12,110 nucleotides of DNA from an uncultured Lachnospiraceae bacterium (lineage in GTDB: Bacteria > Bacillota > Clostridia > Lachnospirales > Lachnospiraceae), in the NCBI GenBank assembly GCA_910577065.1, contig CAJTLD010000032.1, positions 1 through 12,110 of the forward strand, read 5' to 3'. A program made the position numbers and the translations under genes. The stretch's first letter is position 1. Each line of letters opens with the position of its first letter. The notes under the pieces were generated by a model that did no database searches, was not told the origin of the DNA, and saw only the letters and a program-made list of their open reading frames with translations. This document shows positions 1 to 7,653 of the stretch, one piece after another.

Positions 1-77
1 CCAACCGCACCCCCTTCCCTCTGGCTGACGGAACTTTACCAACATTGTTCGCTGTAGTAGGGATACCGTATAAGAAA
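1..77. other. Left-edge non-coding sequence
   Basis: This is the 77 nt at the window edge, downstream of the minus-strand gene that ends at 78. I see no reading frame with a ribosome binding site and no hairpin followed by a T-run that would end that gene. Its terminator, if it has one, probably lies outside the window. Confidence 0.4.
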
Positions 78-554
78 CTATTCACACAATTCCTTACGGA
101 GATTTTCACAGTCCTGCGCCATTTCCTGCATATCCTCGTCGGGAACCATCTCGTGAAGGTCATAAGACAGAGGTTCTTTTACAAAGTGGGAAAGCGCCTT
201 GTTTATAAGTATTTTTTCTTCTTCTGTAAAAGTAATGCGGACCGTATTTTCACTTTCATCATCCAGCAATATTCCCAAAGGCACGCTGCCGTTTACAGTA
301 CATTCTAACATCAAAGCAGCCAGATCCGTTATCAAATTAACGGCGTAATAAAAATCATGTTCTTCACCTTCTGAGTCGGTATAACCCAGGTTAGGTGAAG
401 CGCAGAAGTCCCAATTCAGTTTGTCAAGGCCCGTATCTTCAAAAATTTCACTTAGGGCAATCTCTGTTTTTTGTTTATCAATTAAATATTCAAGCAGGGT
501 TAAGCTGTCATCCGTTCCCCCAATGTAATTCCCCCAATATTTTTCAATATGCAT
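78..554 (-). CDS. Small acidic hypothetical protein (possibly immunity-type)
   Basis: This gene encodes 158 aa beginning MHIEKYWGNYIGG. The start at 554 is chosen because a full AAGGAGG lies at 563-569 with an 8-nt spacer; an in-frame ATG 13 codons upstream has no such site. The stop is TAG at 78-80. The protein is soluble, with no signal peptide or membrane segment, and is strongly acidic, with Asp/Glu-rich runs in the second half (around LLDDESEN and the C-terminal third). It has an aromatic N-terminus (W7, Y10). Base composition is visibly more AT-rich than the polyphosphate operon next door. I do not recognise a named family with certainty. Small, acidic, single-domain orphan proteins of this kind in Firmicutes are often immunity proteins of polymorphic-toxin systems, but no toxin gene is in the window, so that is only a suggestion. 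It is monocistronic here and divergent from the ATPase gene. Confidence 0.8.
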   Translation of the reverse strand: MHIEKYWGNYIGGTDDSLTLLEYLIDKQKTEIALSEIFEDTGLDKLNWDFCASPNLGYTDSEGEEHDFYYAVNLITDLAALMLECTVNGSVPLGILLDDESENTVRITFTEEEKILINKALSHFVKEPLSYDLHEMVPDEDMQEMAQDCENLRKELCE

Positions 555-581
555 GTTTATGTCCTCCTTATCATTTCCATT

Positions 582-610
582 ATTATAGCACAATTTTAAA
601 AGTGTGGAAA
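582..610 (-). promoter_or_regulatory. Sigma-A-type promoter of the 78-554 gene
   Basis: On the minus strand, TTTCCA (605-610) and a perfect TATAAT (582-587) are separated by exactly 17 nt. The -10 lies about 28 nt upstream of the start codon, with the AAGGAGG site between them. The -35 matches four of six consensus positions. Confidence 0.6.
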
Positions 611-690
611 GAGTGACATTTCGGAACGAAAATCAAATACATTTCCGTGCTGCATGAGACAAAAGCCTCCCTCTAAATGAAGCGCCCGTC

Positions 691-719
691 TTGCACTTTA
701 ACCCAAATTGTTATATGAT
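691..719 (+). promoter_or_regulatory. Sigma-A-type promoter of the polyphosphate operon
   Basis: TTGCAC (691-696) and TATGAT (714-719) are separated by 17 nt, each one or two mismatches from consensus. The start codon of the first operon gene lies about 35 nt downstream of the -10. No other comparable promoter was seen at the very short junctions downstream, so this probably drives all four genes. Confidence 0.6.
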
Positions 720-753
720 AAAACCACAATAAAACCGGCAAAGGAGTAACAGC

Positions 754-2052
754 ATGTGCAGCATAAATGAACTCATTTTATACAGGGATTTCACCGGAAA
801 CCGTATATTTTTCAATCTGGCATGGCTGATTGAGCGCCACAGCGACAGCGATCTGCACAAAGACGACGCGATTGCACGGTACTGCGGCAGCCTGCAGGAG
901 CTGGTCGAGCTGGCGGAAAGCCACGGCTTTTCCGGCAGCCTCTGGCACACGTTTCTGGCCTATCTTCTGGTAAACAACGAAAACGCGTACAGCAGGGCAT
1001 GTGAAATTCGCGGGGAGGCAGACGGGACGGTAAGCCGGATTGCCCTGCATGATTTTGCCATTCTAAAAAAACTGTTTGATTTCGATTTTTCCGTGCTGGA
1101 ACAAAGCATAGGCATAACAGGCGCCGCGTTCCTTACAGACTATCAGGCGGCGTCCGGACAAAACGGCGAACGGAAGCTGTTCCACGTCCGGATCCGCGAC
1201 CGGATTTTGGAACTTGCAGCGCAGTTAAACGCCGCTTCGGACGCACGGGAATTTGGCCACGCCGTCACTGCGTTTTACCGGGATTTTGGCGTGGGCAAGC
1301 TGGGGCTTCACAAAGCGTTTCGGGTGGAGCATACAAAAAAAGGCGTGCAGATCGTCCCGGTGACCAACATCGCCCATGTGACGTTAGACGATCTGGTCGG
1401 GTACGAAACAGCCAAGCAAAAGCTGACTGCCAATACCGAAGCGTTTGTCAGGGGAAGGCAGGCAAACAACTGCCTGCTGTTTGGGGACGCGGGGACCGGC
1501 AAATCCACAAGCATCAAAGCAATCGCCAACCGGTACTATGCGGACGGGCTGCGCATGATCGAGGTGTACAAGCATCAGTTTGAGGATCTGCATGCGGTCA
1601 TTGCTCAGATCAAAAACCGCAATTACAAGTTTATTATCTATATGGACGACCTTTCCTTCGAGGACTTTGAGGTCGAATATAAATACTTAAAAGCCGTAAT
1701 TGAAGGCGGGCTTGAGAAAAAGCCGGAAAACGTGCTGATTTACGCGACGTCAAACCGCAGGCACTTAATCCGCGAAAAGTTTTCGGACAAGGCGCAGCTT
1801 GACGACGATCTGCACAACAACGATACGGTGCAGGAGAAGCTTTCCCTGGCGGCGCGGTTCGGCGTACAGATTTATTTCGGCGCGCCGGACAAGAAGGAAT
1901 TTGAGCGGATTGTCACTACGCTTGCGGCGCAGAACGGGATTGCAATGGAAGAGAAGGAACTGCTTTTGGAAGCAAACAAATGGGAGTTGGGCCACGGCGG
2001 GCGTTCGGGACGTTCGGCGCAGCAGTTTATCAATTATTTATTGGGAAAATAG
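754..2052 (+). CDS. DUF815-family AAA ATPase
   Basis: This 432-aa cytoplasmic protein has the organisation of the DUF815 family of P-loop ATPases. Residues 1 to about 200 form an alpha-helical region with no motif I recognise. The AAA core follows, with Walker A GDAGTGKST at 244-252, Walker B ending IYMDD with acidic residues 298-299, a sensor-1-like stretch (IYATSNRR), and a C-terminal arginine-containing segment (GGRSGRSAQQF) where sensor 2 is expected. The start is supported by AAAGGAG at 740-746 with a 7-nt spacer. It is the first gene of the operon, 20 nt before the ppx-like gene. DUF815 proteins are known as predicted ATPases of undefined role; the family call is confident, the biological role is not. 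The link to polyphosphate is inferred from gene order only, for example a remodelling factor acting on the downstream enzymes or on polyphosphate-bound proteins. Confidence 0.9.
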   Translation: MCSINELILYRDFTGNRIFFNLAWLIERHSDSDLHKDDAIARYCGSLQELVELAESHGFSGSLWHTFLAYLLVNNENAYSRACEIRGEADGTVSRIALHDFAILKKLFDFDFSVLEQSIGITGAAFLTDYQAASGQNGERKLFHVRIRDRILELAAQLNAASDAREFGHAVTAFYRDFGVGKLGLHKAFRVEHTKKGVQIVPVTNIAHVTLDDLVGYETAKQKLTANTEAFVRGRQANNCLLFGDAGTGKSTSIKAIANRYYADGLRMIEVYKHQFEDLHAVIAQIKNRNYKFIIYMDDLSFEDFEVEYKYLKAVIEGGLEKKPENVLIYATSNRRHLIREKFSDKAQLDDDLHNNDTVQEKLSLAARFGVQIYFGAPDKKEFERIVTTLAAQNGIAMEEKELLLEANKWELGHGGRSGRSAQQFINYLLGK

Positions 2053-2072
2053 AAGAAAAGGGGGGATTTACC

Positions 2073-3605
2073 ATGAAAATCACGACATTTGCCGCGATTT
2101 ACATCGGCTCTTACGAGGTGAGCCTGAAAATTTTTGAAATTTCACCCAAAAAGGCGATCCGCGAAATTGACCATGTGCGGGCAAGGGTCGAAATCGGCAA
2201 AGACTGCTACCAGAAGGGAAATATCGGCTATGAATTAATGGACGAACTGGGGAACCTGCTGTTAGAATATAAAAAAATTATGGAAGGGTACCGGGTGGAC
2301 GCGTACGAAGCCTATGCGGGCGGCGTGTTCCGCGATATCAAAAACGAACTGTTCGTATTGGATCAGCTTTTTATCCGCACCGGAATCCGCATCAAGGTGC
2401 CGAGCAATTCGGAGCATCGTTTTATCGGCTATAAGGCCGTGGCGTTTCGGCCGGAGTTTGACGAAATGACGAAGCAGGGCGCGGCCGTTGTCGACGTGGG
2501 CGGCGGCAACCTGCAGGTGACGGTTTTTTCCGGCGGGCGGGTGCTTTCGTCGCAGCATATGGTGTTAGGCATTATGCGTTTGCGGGAGCAGCTTTCCTCC
2601 ATCCAGAACGCGGTCGCCCACTACGAAATCCCGATTGAAGAACTGGTGAATAAGGATTTGGAAGTGTTTAAGTCGCTGTATTTAAAAGACACGAAGATCA
2701 AATATATTATTTTTATGGGCGAATACGTGACGGATTTGATGAAGAAAACGGACAAAAAAGGCAGCCAGCTTGCAACGGTGGAGAAATTTGTCCGTTCCAT
2801 GCGCAAATTTTACCGCAAAAACATCGACCAGATTTCGGCGGAACTGGAGCTTTTGCATGAAAACGATCCGCTTTTAGTGCCGTATATCGTCCTTTATACC
2901 CGGATTGCGGAAGAGCTTGACGCGGAGGAAATCTGGGCGCCGGGCGTCAATGTCAGCGACGGCATGGCGTATGATTATGCCGAACGCCACAAAATATTAA
3001 AGCCGCTGCACGATTTTGACGAAGACGTCATTTCGGCGGCCAGGCAGCTTTCGGACCGTTACGAGGGCTTTTCCCCGCATATTGACGCGCTCGTGGAAAT
3101 GTCCGCGCTTGTATTTGACGCGATGAAAAAGGTGCACGGGATGGGAAAACGGGAACGACTGCTTTTGCAGACGGCGGCAATCCTGCACGACTGCGGAAAG
3201 TATGTCAGCATTGCGCACGGGGCAGAATGTGCGTATAACATTATTATGGAATCGGAAATTATCGGGCTTACGCACTTAGAGCGTGAAATTGTGGCAAGCG
3301 CGGTGCTGTACAATACATACCCGATGGGCGATTATGCAGAGCTTGCCGACCGGCTGGATCAGGAAAGCTATATGACGGTGGCAAAGCTGTCCGCTATTTT
3401 GCGCGTGTCAAACGCCATGGACCGCAGCCACAAGCAGAAGTTTAAAAACGTAAAAGCCGCGGTGCGCGACAAGCAGCTTGTGATTACCATTGAAACAGGA
3501 GACGATATCACGCTGGAAAAGGGGCTGTTTGCGGTTAAGGCGGAATATTTTGAACATGTATTTGGGATCAGGCCGGTCATTCGGGAAAAACGGGTCTATA
3601 AGTAG
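2073..3605 (+). CDS. ppx: Exopolyphosphatase/GppA-like protein with C-terminal HD region
   Basis: The gene encodes 510 aa, Ppx/GppA type: an ASKHA-fold phosphatase region (about residues 1-300) followed by an HD-like domain (about 320-480). The start at 2073 follows an A/G-rich AGGGGGG site; the frame is open further upstream but overlaps the ATPase gene. Family members remove terminal phosphate from polyphosphate or pppGpp. Visible motifs are FAAIYIGS (6-13), NSEHRF with E114 where the family's catalytic Glu is expected, VDVGGGNLQ (140-148), and an HD pair H372-D373 within ILHDCGK. Two motifs are atypical: the first normally reads AIDxGS but has Tyr10 instead of Asp (codon TAC at 2100-2102), and GGGSTE is replaced by GGGNLQ. 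Catalysis may be reduced or replaced by a sensing role. The gene lies 20 nt after the ATPase and 10 nt before ppk, so translation is probably linked. Family call is firm; enzymatic activity is uncertain. Confidence 0.87.
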   Translation: MKITTFAAIYIGSYEVSLKIFEISPKKAIREIDHVRARVEIGKDCYQKGNIGYELMDELGNLLLEYKKIMEGYRVDAYEAYAGGVFRDIKNELFVLDQLFIRTGIRIKVPSNSEHRFIGYKAVAFRPEFDEMTKQGAAVVDVGGGNLQVTVFSGGRVLSSQHMVLGIMRLREQLSSIQNAVAHYEIPIEELVNKDLEVFKSLYLKDTKIKYIIFMGEYVTDLMKKTDKKGSQLATVEKFVRSMRKFYRKNIDQISAELELLHENDPLLVPYIVLYTRIAEELDAEEIWAPGVNVSDGMAYDYAERHKILKPLHDFDEDVISAARQLSDRYEGFSPHIDALVEMSALVFDAMKKVHGMGKRERLLLQTAAILHDCGKYVSIAHGAECAYNIIMESEIIGLTHLEREIVASAVLYNTYPMGDYAELADRLDQESYMTVAKLSAILRVSNAMDRSHKQKFKNVKAAVRDKQLVITIETGDDITLEKGLFAVKAEYFEHVFGIRPVIREKRVYK

Positions 3606-3615
3606 AGGTGAGGGC

Positions 3616-5742
3616 ATGGATAAAGAAAAAACATTTACAAATCCGGAGCATTATGAAAACAGGGAATTAAGCTGGTTAAAATTCAACGGGCGCGTATTAA
3701 ACGAAGCCCGCGATAAGGAGATACCGCTTCTGGAGCGGTTAAAATTTACAGGCATTACATCCTCGAACCTGGATGAATTTTTTATGGTGCGGGTGGCGTC
3801 TTTAAAGGATATGGTGCATGCGGGCTACAAGAAAAAAGATATTGCGGGCATGACGGCGTCCGAGCAGCTTGACGCGATTAATACGGCGACGCGCGCTCTG
3901 GTGGACATGCAGTATTCGACCTACAACCGTTCGCTTCTGCCCAAATTAAAAAACAGGAATATTGTGATTTTAGACGCATACGAAGATCTGAGCGAAGAGC
4001 AGGCGGCGTTTGCGGACGCGTATTTTATGGAGACGGTTTATCCGGTACTGACTCCCATGGCGTTAGACGCGTCCCGCCCGTTCCCGTTAATCCGCAATAA
4101 GACCTTAAATATCGGGGCGCTGATTAAGCGTAAGGGCGCGGAAAAGGAAATTGAGTTTGCCACCGTGCAGGTGCCTTCCGTTCTGCCGCGGATTGTGGAA
4201 ATCCCGTCCGCTCAGGAGGACGGCAGGACGTTTCTGCTTCTGGAGCAGATGATCGAGCGCAATCTTTCCAAGCTGTTTTTAAACTACAAGGTGGTCTGCG
4301 CGCATCCGTACCGCATTATGCGCAACGCCGATCTGCCGATTGACGAGGACGAGGCGGCGGATCTGTTAAAGGAGATCCAAAAGCAGCTCAAAAAACGGCA
4401 GTGGGGCGAGGTAATCCGCTTAGAGGTGGAAGACAGGATGGACGAAAAGCTGCTTTCCATCCTGAAAAAAGAACTGCATGTTGCGGACGCGGATGTGTTC
4501 GAGATAAACGGGCCGCTGGATCTGACCTTTCTGATGAAGCTGTACGGCTTAAAAGGCTGCGACGATCTGCGCTATAAGCCCTATACGCCGCAGCGCGTCC
4601 CGCAGATTGAGCCGGGCGGCGATATTTTTGCGGCGATCCGCGGGGGCGATATTCTGATGCACCATCCGTACCAGACGTTTGATCCGGTTGTGGAATTTAT
4701 CCGCCGGGCGTCCATCGATCCGGACGTGCTTGCCATCAAGCAGACGCTTTACCGCGTCAGCGGCAATTCCCCGATTATTGCGTCTTTAGCGCAGGCGGCG
4801 GAAAACGGCAAACAGGTGACGGTACTGGTGGAATTAAAGGCGCGTTTTGACGAGGAGCACAACATTGTCTGGGCGAAAAAGCTGGAGCAGGCGGGGTGCC
4901 ATGTGATTTACGGGCTGGTGGGCTTAAAGACGCACAGCAAAATCGCGCTGGTGGTGCGCCGGGAGGAAGAGGGCATCCGCAGGTATGTGCACCTTGGCAC
5001 CGGAAATTACAACGATTCTACGGCAAAGCTGTATACGGACTGCGGTATTTTTACCTGCTCGGAAGCGATTGGGGAGGACGCGACGGCCGTCTTTAATATG
5101 CTGTCCGGCTATTCCGAGCCGCTTTCGTGGAACCGTCTGGTTGTGGCTCCTATCTGGCTGCGCAAGAAGTTTTTAAAGCTGATTTCCCGGGAGACGAAGC
5201 ATGCCAAAGAAGGCAGGGAAGGCCGGATTATTGCCAAAATGAACTCGCTTTGCGATAAGGATATTATTGCCGCGCTTTACGAAGCGTCGGCGGCGGGCGT
5301 GCAGATTGATTTGATTGTGCGCGGCATCTGCTGCTTAAAGGTCGGGATCCCCGGCATCAGCGAGAATATCCGGGTGCGTTCGATTGTCGGGAATTTTCTG
5401 GAGCACAGCCGTATTTTCTATTTCCAGAATGACGGGCAGCCGGAACTGTTTATGGGCAGCGCCGACTGGATGCCCCGCAACTTAGACCGCCGGGTGGAAA
5501 TTTTGTTCCCGGTCGAAGACGAGGAGATCCAAAAGAATGTGTACCATATTTTGGAAGTGGAACTGGCGGATAATACAAAAGCGCATATTTTGAAAAAAGA
5601 CGGCGTCTATGAAAAAATAGACCGGCGCGGCAAAACGCTGGTCAATTCGCAGGATCAGTTCTGCAAGGAAGCAAAGGTGAAGGAACCGAAGGACAAAGGA
5701 TACCAGGAACGGGTGTTTATTCCGGCGGAACCGGCGCAGTAG
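3616..5742 (+). CDS. ppk1: Polyphosphate kinase 1
   Basis: This 708-aa protein, of normal length for PPK1, reversibly transfers the gamma phosphate of ATP to a growing polyphosphate chain through a phosphohistidine. The N domain carries the signature NRELSWLKFNGRVLNEA near residues 15-31. The C-terminal half consists of two phospholipase-D-like domains. The two key histidines are present: H440 in GLKTHSK (autophosphorylated His, equivalent to E. coli H435) and H459 in VHLGTGNYND (equivalent to H454). Arginines expected to bind phosphate are in QTLYRVS and LKARFDEE, and HHPYQTFD lies at 349-356. The start at 3616 is chosen for the purine-rich AGAGGTGAGGG immediately upstream; the frame is open upstream but overlaps the ppx gene. 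No key residue is missing. It lies 10 nt after ppx and 21 nt before the HAD gene, in the middle of the operon. Confidence 0.97.
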   Translation: MDKEKTFTNPEHYENRELSWLKFNGRVLNEARDKEIPLLERLKFTGITSSNLDEFFMVRVASLKDMVHAGYKKKDIAGMTASEQLDAINTATRALVDMQYSTYNRSLLPKLKNRNIVILDAYEDLSEEQAAFADAYFMETVYPVLTPMALDASRPFPLIRNKTLNIGALIKRKGAEKEIEFATVQVPSVLPRIVEIPSAQEDGRTFLLLEQMIERNLSKLFLNYKVVCAHPYRIMRNADLPIDEDEAADLLKEIQKQLKKRQWGEVIRLEVEDRMDEKLLSILKKELHVADADVFEINGPLDLTFLMKLYGLKGCDDLRYKPYTPQRVPQIEPGGDIFAAIRGGDILMHHPYQTFDPVVEFIRRASIDPDVLAIKQTLYRVSGNSPIIASLAQAAENGKQVTVLVELKARFDEEHNIVWAKKLEQAGCHVIYGLVGLKTHSKIALVVRREEEGIRRYVHLGTGNYNDSTAKLYTDCGIFTCSEAIGEDATAVFNMLSGYSEPLSWNRLVVAPIWLRKKFLKLISRETKHAKEGREGRIIAKMNSLCDKDIIAALYEASAAGVQIDLIVRGICCLKVGIPGISENIRVRSIVGNFLEHSRIFYFQNDGQPELFMGSADWMPRNLDRRVEILFPVEDEEIQKNVYHILEVELADNTKAHILKKDGVYEKIDRRGKTLVNSQDQFCKEAKVKEPKDKGYQERVFIPAEPAQ

Positions 5743-5763
5743 GATATTGCAGGAGGAATGGAT

Positions 5764-6576
5764 ATGCCAGAGGGCAAGGTACTTTTTACGGATCTGGACG
5801 ATACGCTTTTGTCGGACGACAAAACGGTTTCGCCCAAAAATAAAGCGGCCATACAGGAGGCGTTATCGCGCGGGCATTCGGTTGTCGTGACAACCGGAAG
5901 GCCGGTAAAAAGCGGGAAGAACGTGGTTAAAGAGTTAGGGCTTACGGCGCCGGGCTGTTATATGATTGCATTTAACGGCTCCGTGCTGTACGACTGCGCG
6001 GCGGATCGGATTTTAAAACAGAAAACGGCGCCGCTTGCTGCTGTCAAAACCCTGTTTGACGCGGCAAAGAAAGCGGGGATTTATATCCAGACGTATGATG
6101 AAGAGGATGTTCTAACGGAGCGGTATACAAAGGAGCTTTCGGTTTATATCGGGCAGACCGGGATGACGTACCGTCTGGTGCCGGATACGGGGAACGCGCT
6201 GCAAAAAGAGCCGTATAAGGCGCTTTTGATTTCGCTGGAAAACAGGCGCGTGCTGGAGCGGTTCCAGGAGGAACAAAAGGCGTGGAGCGCAGGGAAGCTA
6301 AACAGCTTTTTTTCAAGCAGCGCTTATCTGGAATACTGCCCGGCGGGCGTGGATAAGGGGGCCGCGCTCCTTGCGTTTTGCGATTATTTCGGCATTCCGA
6401 AGGAACGGACGGTTGCAGTGGGAGACGAGTGGAACGACGTGTCGATGCTAAAGGCCGCTCATATCGGGGCGGCGGTGCGAAACGCGGTGGATGCGGCGAA
6501 AGAAGCGGCGGATTATGTAACGGTGCGGGATCACAATGAAGATGCGGTGGCGGAGGTGATTGAACGGTTTTTGTAA
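5764..6576 (+). CDS. Cof-type HAD-IIB family phosphatase
   Basis: The gene encodes 270 aa, typical for the Cof/YbiV-type HAD-IIB phosphatases, which hydrolyse small phosphorylated metabolites such as sugar phosphates or nucleotides. All four HAD motifs are visible: nucleophile Asp and acid/base Asp in FTDLDDT (D10, D12), T44 in VVTTGRP, K198 in VDKGAAL, and metal-binding GDEWND (D221, D225). The cap domain falls between about residues 85 and 185. An ATG two codons earlier (5758) sits only 1 nt after AGGAGG (5751-5756), too close to be used; the ATG at 5764 has an ideal 7-nt spacer, so it was chosen. It is the last gene of the polyphosphate operon, 21 nt after ppk1 and 49 nt before a strong terminator. 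The substrate cannot be read from the sequence. Position suggests a phosphate-linked housekeeping role, but such genes are common and may be a passenger. Confidence 0.92.
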   Translation: MPEGKVLFTDLDDTLLSDDKTVSPKNKAAIQEALSRGHSVVVTTGRPVKSGKNVVKELGLTAPGCYMIAFNGSVLYDCAADRILKQKTAPLAAVKTLFDAAKKAGIYIQTYDEEDVLTERYTKELSVYIGQTGMTYRLVPDTGNALQKEPYKALLISLENRRVLERFQEEQKAWSAGKLNSFFSSSAYLEYCPAGVDKGAALLAFCDYFGIPKERTVAVGDEWNDVSMLKAAHIGAAVRNAVDAAKEAADYVTVRDHNEDAVAEVIERFL

Positions 6577-6625
6577 AGCGGCCGATGCTTCCGGAAAAAG
6601 AACATGCCGCAGGCAATAAAAGAAA

Positions 6626-6672
6626 GGGTGCGGGGCCTGAAATAAGTGATTCAGGCTCTGTACCCTTTTTTT
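6626..6672. terminator. Strong bidirectional intrinsic terminator
   Basis: A 16-bp stem (arms 6626-6641 and 6650-6665) contains three G-U wobbles on the plus-strand transcript and encloses an 8-nt loop. Seven T residues follow at 6666-6672. Read on the minus strand, all 16 arm positions are still paired or wobble/mismatch at three sites, and the sequence after the stem is TTTCTTTT. It therefore probably ends both the polyphosphate operon and the convergent PHP gene that stops at 6684. Confidence 0.92.
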
Positions 6673-6683
6673 AATTTATAACC

Positions 6684-7523
6684 TCAGGCCCGGAATTTTT
6701 CCAGTAATTCATACGGAACGCTTAAACGTCCCGTTCCCGTCCCCAAACGGATATGCGGTTTATTGCTCCCATGGAAATCCGAACCGCCGGAAACCGCCAG
6801 GCCGTATTCATCCGCCAGCTTTCGGATATAACGTTCGTCTCCCGGCTGGTAGGTGGAATAAAGCGCTTCTATTCCGTCCAGTCCGCAGGCCAGGCAGTTG
6901 GTAATCAGTTCCCGCAGCCTGTCGTCGCTCATATGGTAAAGCACCGGATGCGCCAGCACAGCCTTGCCGTTTGCATGATGGATAAGTTCAATTCCCTCCT
7001 GCGGCGTAATTTTTTCCCTTGGTACATGGCAGCGGCATCCGTCGCCGATGTATTTTTCAAAAGCTTCTGAAATGGATTTGATATAGCCGTGTTCGAGCAG
7101 AAAGCGGGCCACATGCGCCCGGGTCAAAACGGCGTCTGGAAACATTTCGCGCAAACCTTCCTCTGAAATGGCAAATCCTTCTTCATTTAGTTTTTGGTAC
7201 ATTTTTTGGTTGCGGTTATCCCGGTTGTCCCGGAAGCGGGCTAAATGTGTAAGCAGACGAGGGTTTGTTTCGTCCAGATACAGGCCGACCATGTGGACTT
7301 CTTTGCCTTTGTAGTCACAGGAAAGCTCCACGCCTGGAATCAGTTCCACGGAAGCCGCTTTTGCTGCGGTTCTTGCCTCCGCGATACCGTCTACCGTGTC
7401 GTGATCGGTTAAGGCGAATGCGCAAAGCCCGGCTTCTTTTACGGCTACGGCTAATTCGGCAGGCGACATGGTGCCGTCGGAAGCAGTGGAGTGAACGTGC
7501 AAATCTATTTTTCGGGTGTCCAT
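6684..7523 (-). CDS. PHP-domain phosphoesterase (TrpH/YciV, RNase AM type)
   Basis: This 279-aa cytoplasmic metal-dependent phosphoesterase belongs to the family that includes E. coli YciV (RNase AM) and nucleoside 3',5'-bisphosphate phosphatases, which work on short oligoribonucleotides or pAp-like substrates. The PHP metal ligands are clear: H9 and H11 with D16 (DLHVHSTASDGT), H41 and D42 (LTDHD), E66 (PGVE), H77, then RAHVARFL, LAHP and SGGSDFHG toward the C-terminus. Length and motif order match the family. The start at 7523 has AAGGAG at 7533-7538 with a 9-nt spacer. It is a single-gene unit with its own promoter, converging on the polyphosphate operon and sharing its terminator. Family assignment is firm. 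The exact substrate is inferred from characterised relatives. Confidence 0.93.
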   Translation of the reverse strand: MDTRKIDLHVHSTASDGTMSPAELAVAVKEAGLCAFALTDHDTVDGIAEARTAAKAASVELIPGVELSCDYKGKEVHMVGLYLDETNPRLLTHLARFRDNRDNRNQKMYQKLNEEGFAISEEGLREMFPDAVLTRAHVARFLLEHGYIKSISEAFEKYIGDGCRCHVPREKITPQEGIELIHHANGKAVLAHPVLYHMSDDRLRELITNCLACGLDGIEALYSTYQPGDERYIRKLADEYGLAVSGGSDFHGSNKPHIRLGTGTGRLSVPYELLEKFRA

Positions 7524-7551
7524 GATGTTTATCTCCTTCTTGTTTTTGACT

Positions 7552-7580
7552 ATTATATCCGAAAAAAGAGGGGATTACAA
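7552..7580 (-). promoter_or_regulatory. Sigma-A-type promoter of the PHP phosphoesterase gene
   Basis: On the minus strand, TTGTAA (7575-7580) and a perfect TATAAT (7552-7557) are separated by 17 nt. The -10 is about 28 nt upstream of the start codon at 7523, with the AAGGAG site between them. The -35 matches four of six consensus positions. Confidence 0.6.
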
Positions 7581-7618
7581 TAGTACGGCGGGAGATATGG
7601 TGCACAGATTTCACATAT

Positions 7619-7653
7619 CGTTACTGTTCACACCCATGGTGTTCATAGTAACG
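7619..7653. repeat. Imperfect palindrome (hairpin 1)
   Basis: The outer arms CGTTACT (7619-7625) and AGTAACG (7647-7653) are perfect complements. The inner arms ACACC (7630-7634) and GGTGT (7638-7642) enclose the 3-nt loop CAT. A symmetric 4 x 4 internal loop separates the two stems. It lies upstream of the PHP promoter and is not followed by a T-run, so it is not a terminator. It may be a short interspersed palindromic repeat or an insertion-sequence end; which one cannot be told from a single copy. Confidence 0.7.

Noticed and set aside
1980..2072. Longer N-terminus for the Ppx-like protein
   Set aside because: The extension overlaps the end of the ATPase gene in another frame. The start at 2073 has a ribosome binding site and begins directly with the family's first beta strand.
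3490..3615. Longer N-terminus for PPK1
   Set aside because: The extension overlaps conserved ppx coding sequence. The start at 3616 has a purine-rich binding site and gives the usual PPK1 length.
6044..6616. A long minus-strand open frame (190 codons), proline- and arginine-rich
   Set aside because: It lies antisense to the HAD phosphatase gene, has low-complexity composition typical of a shadow frame, and has no ribosome binding site or family similarity.
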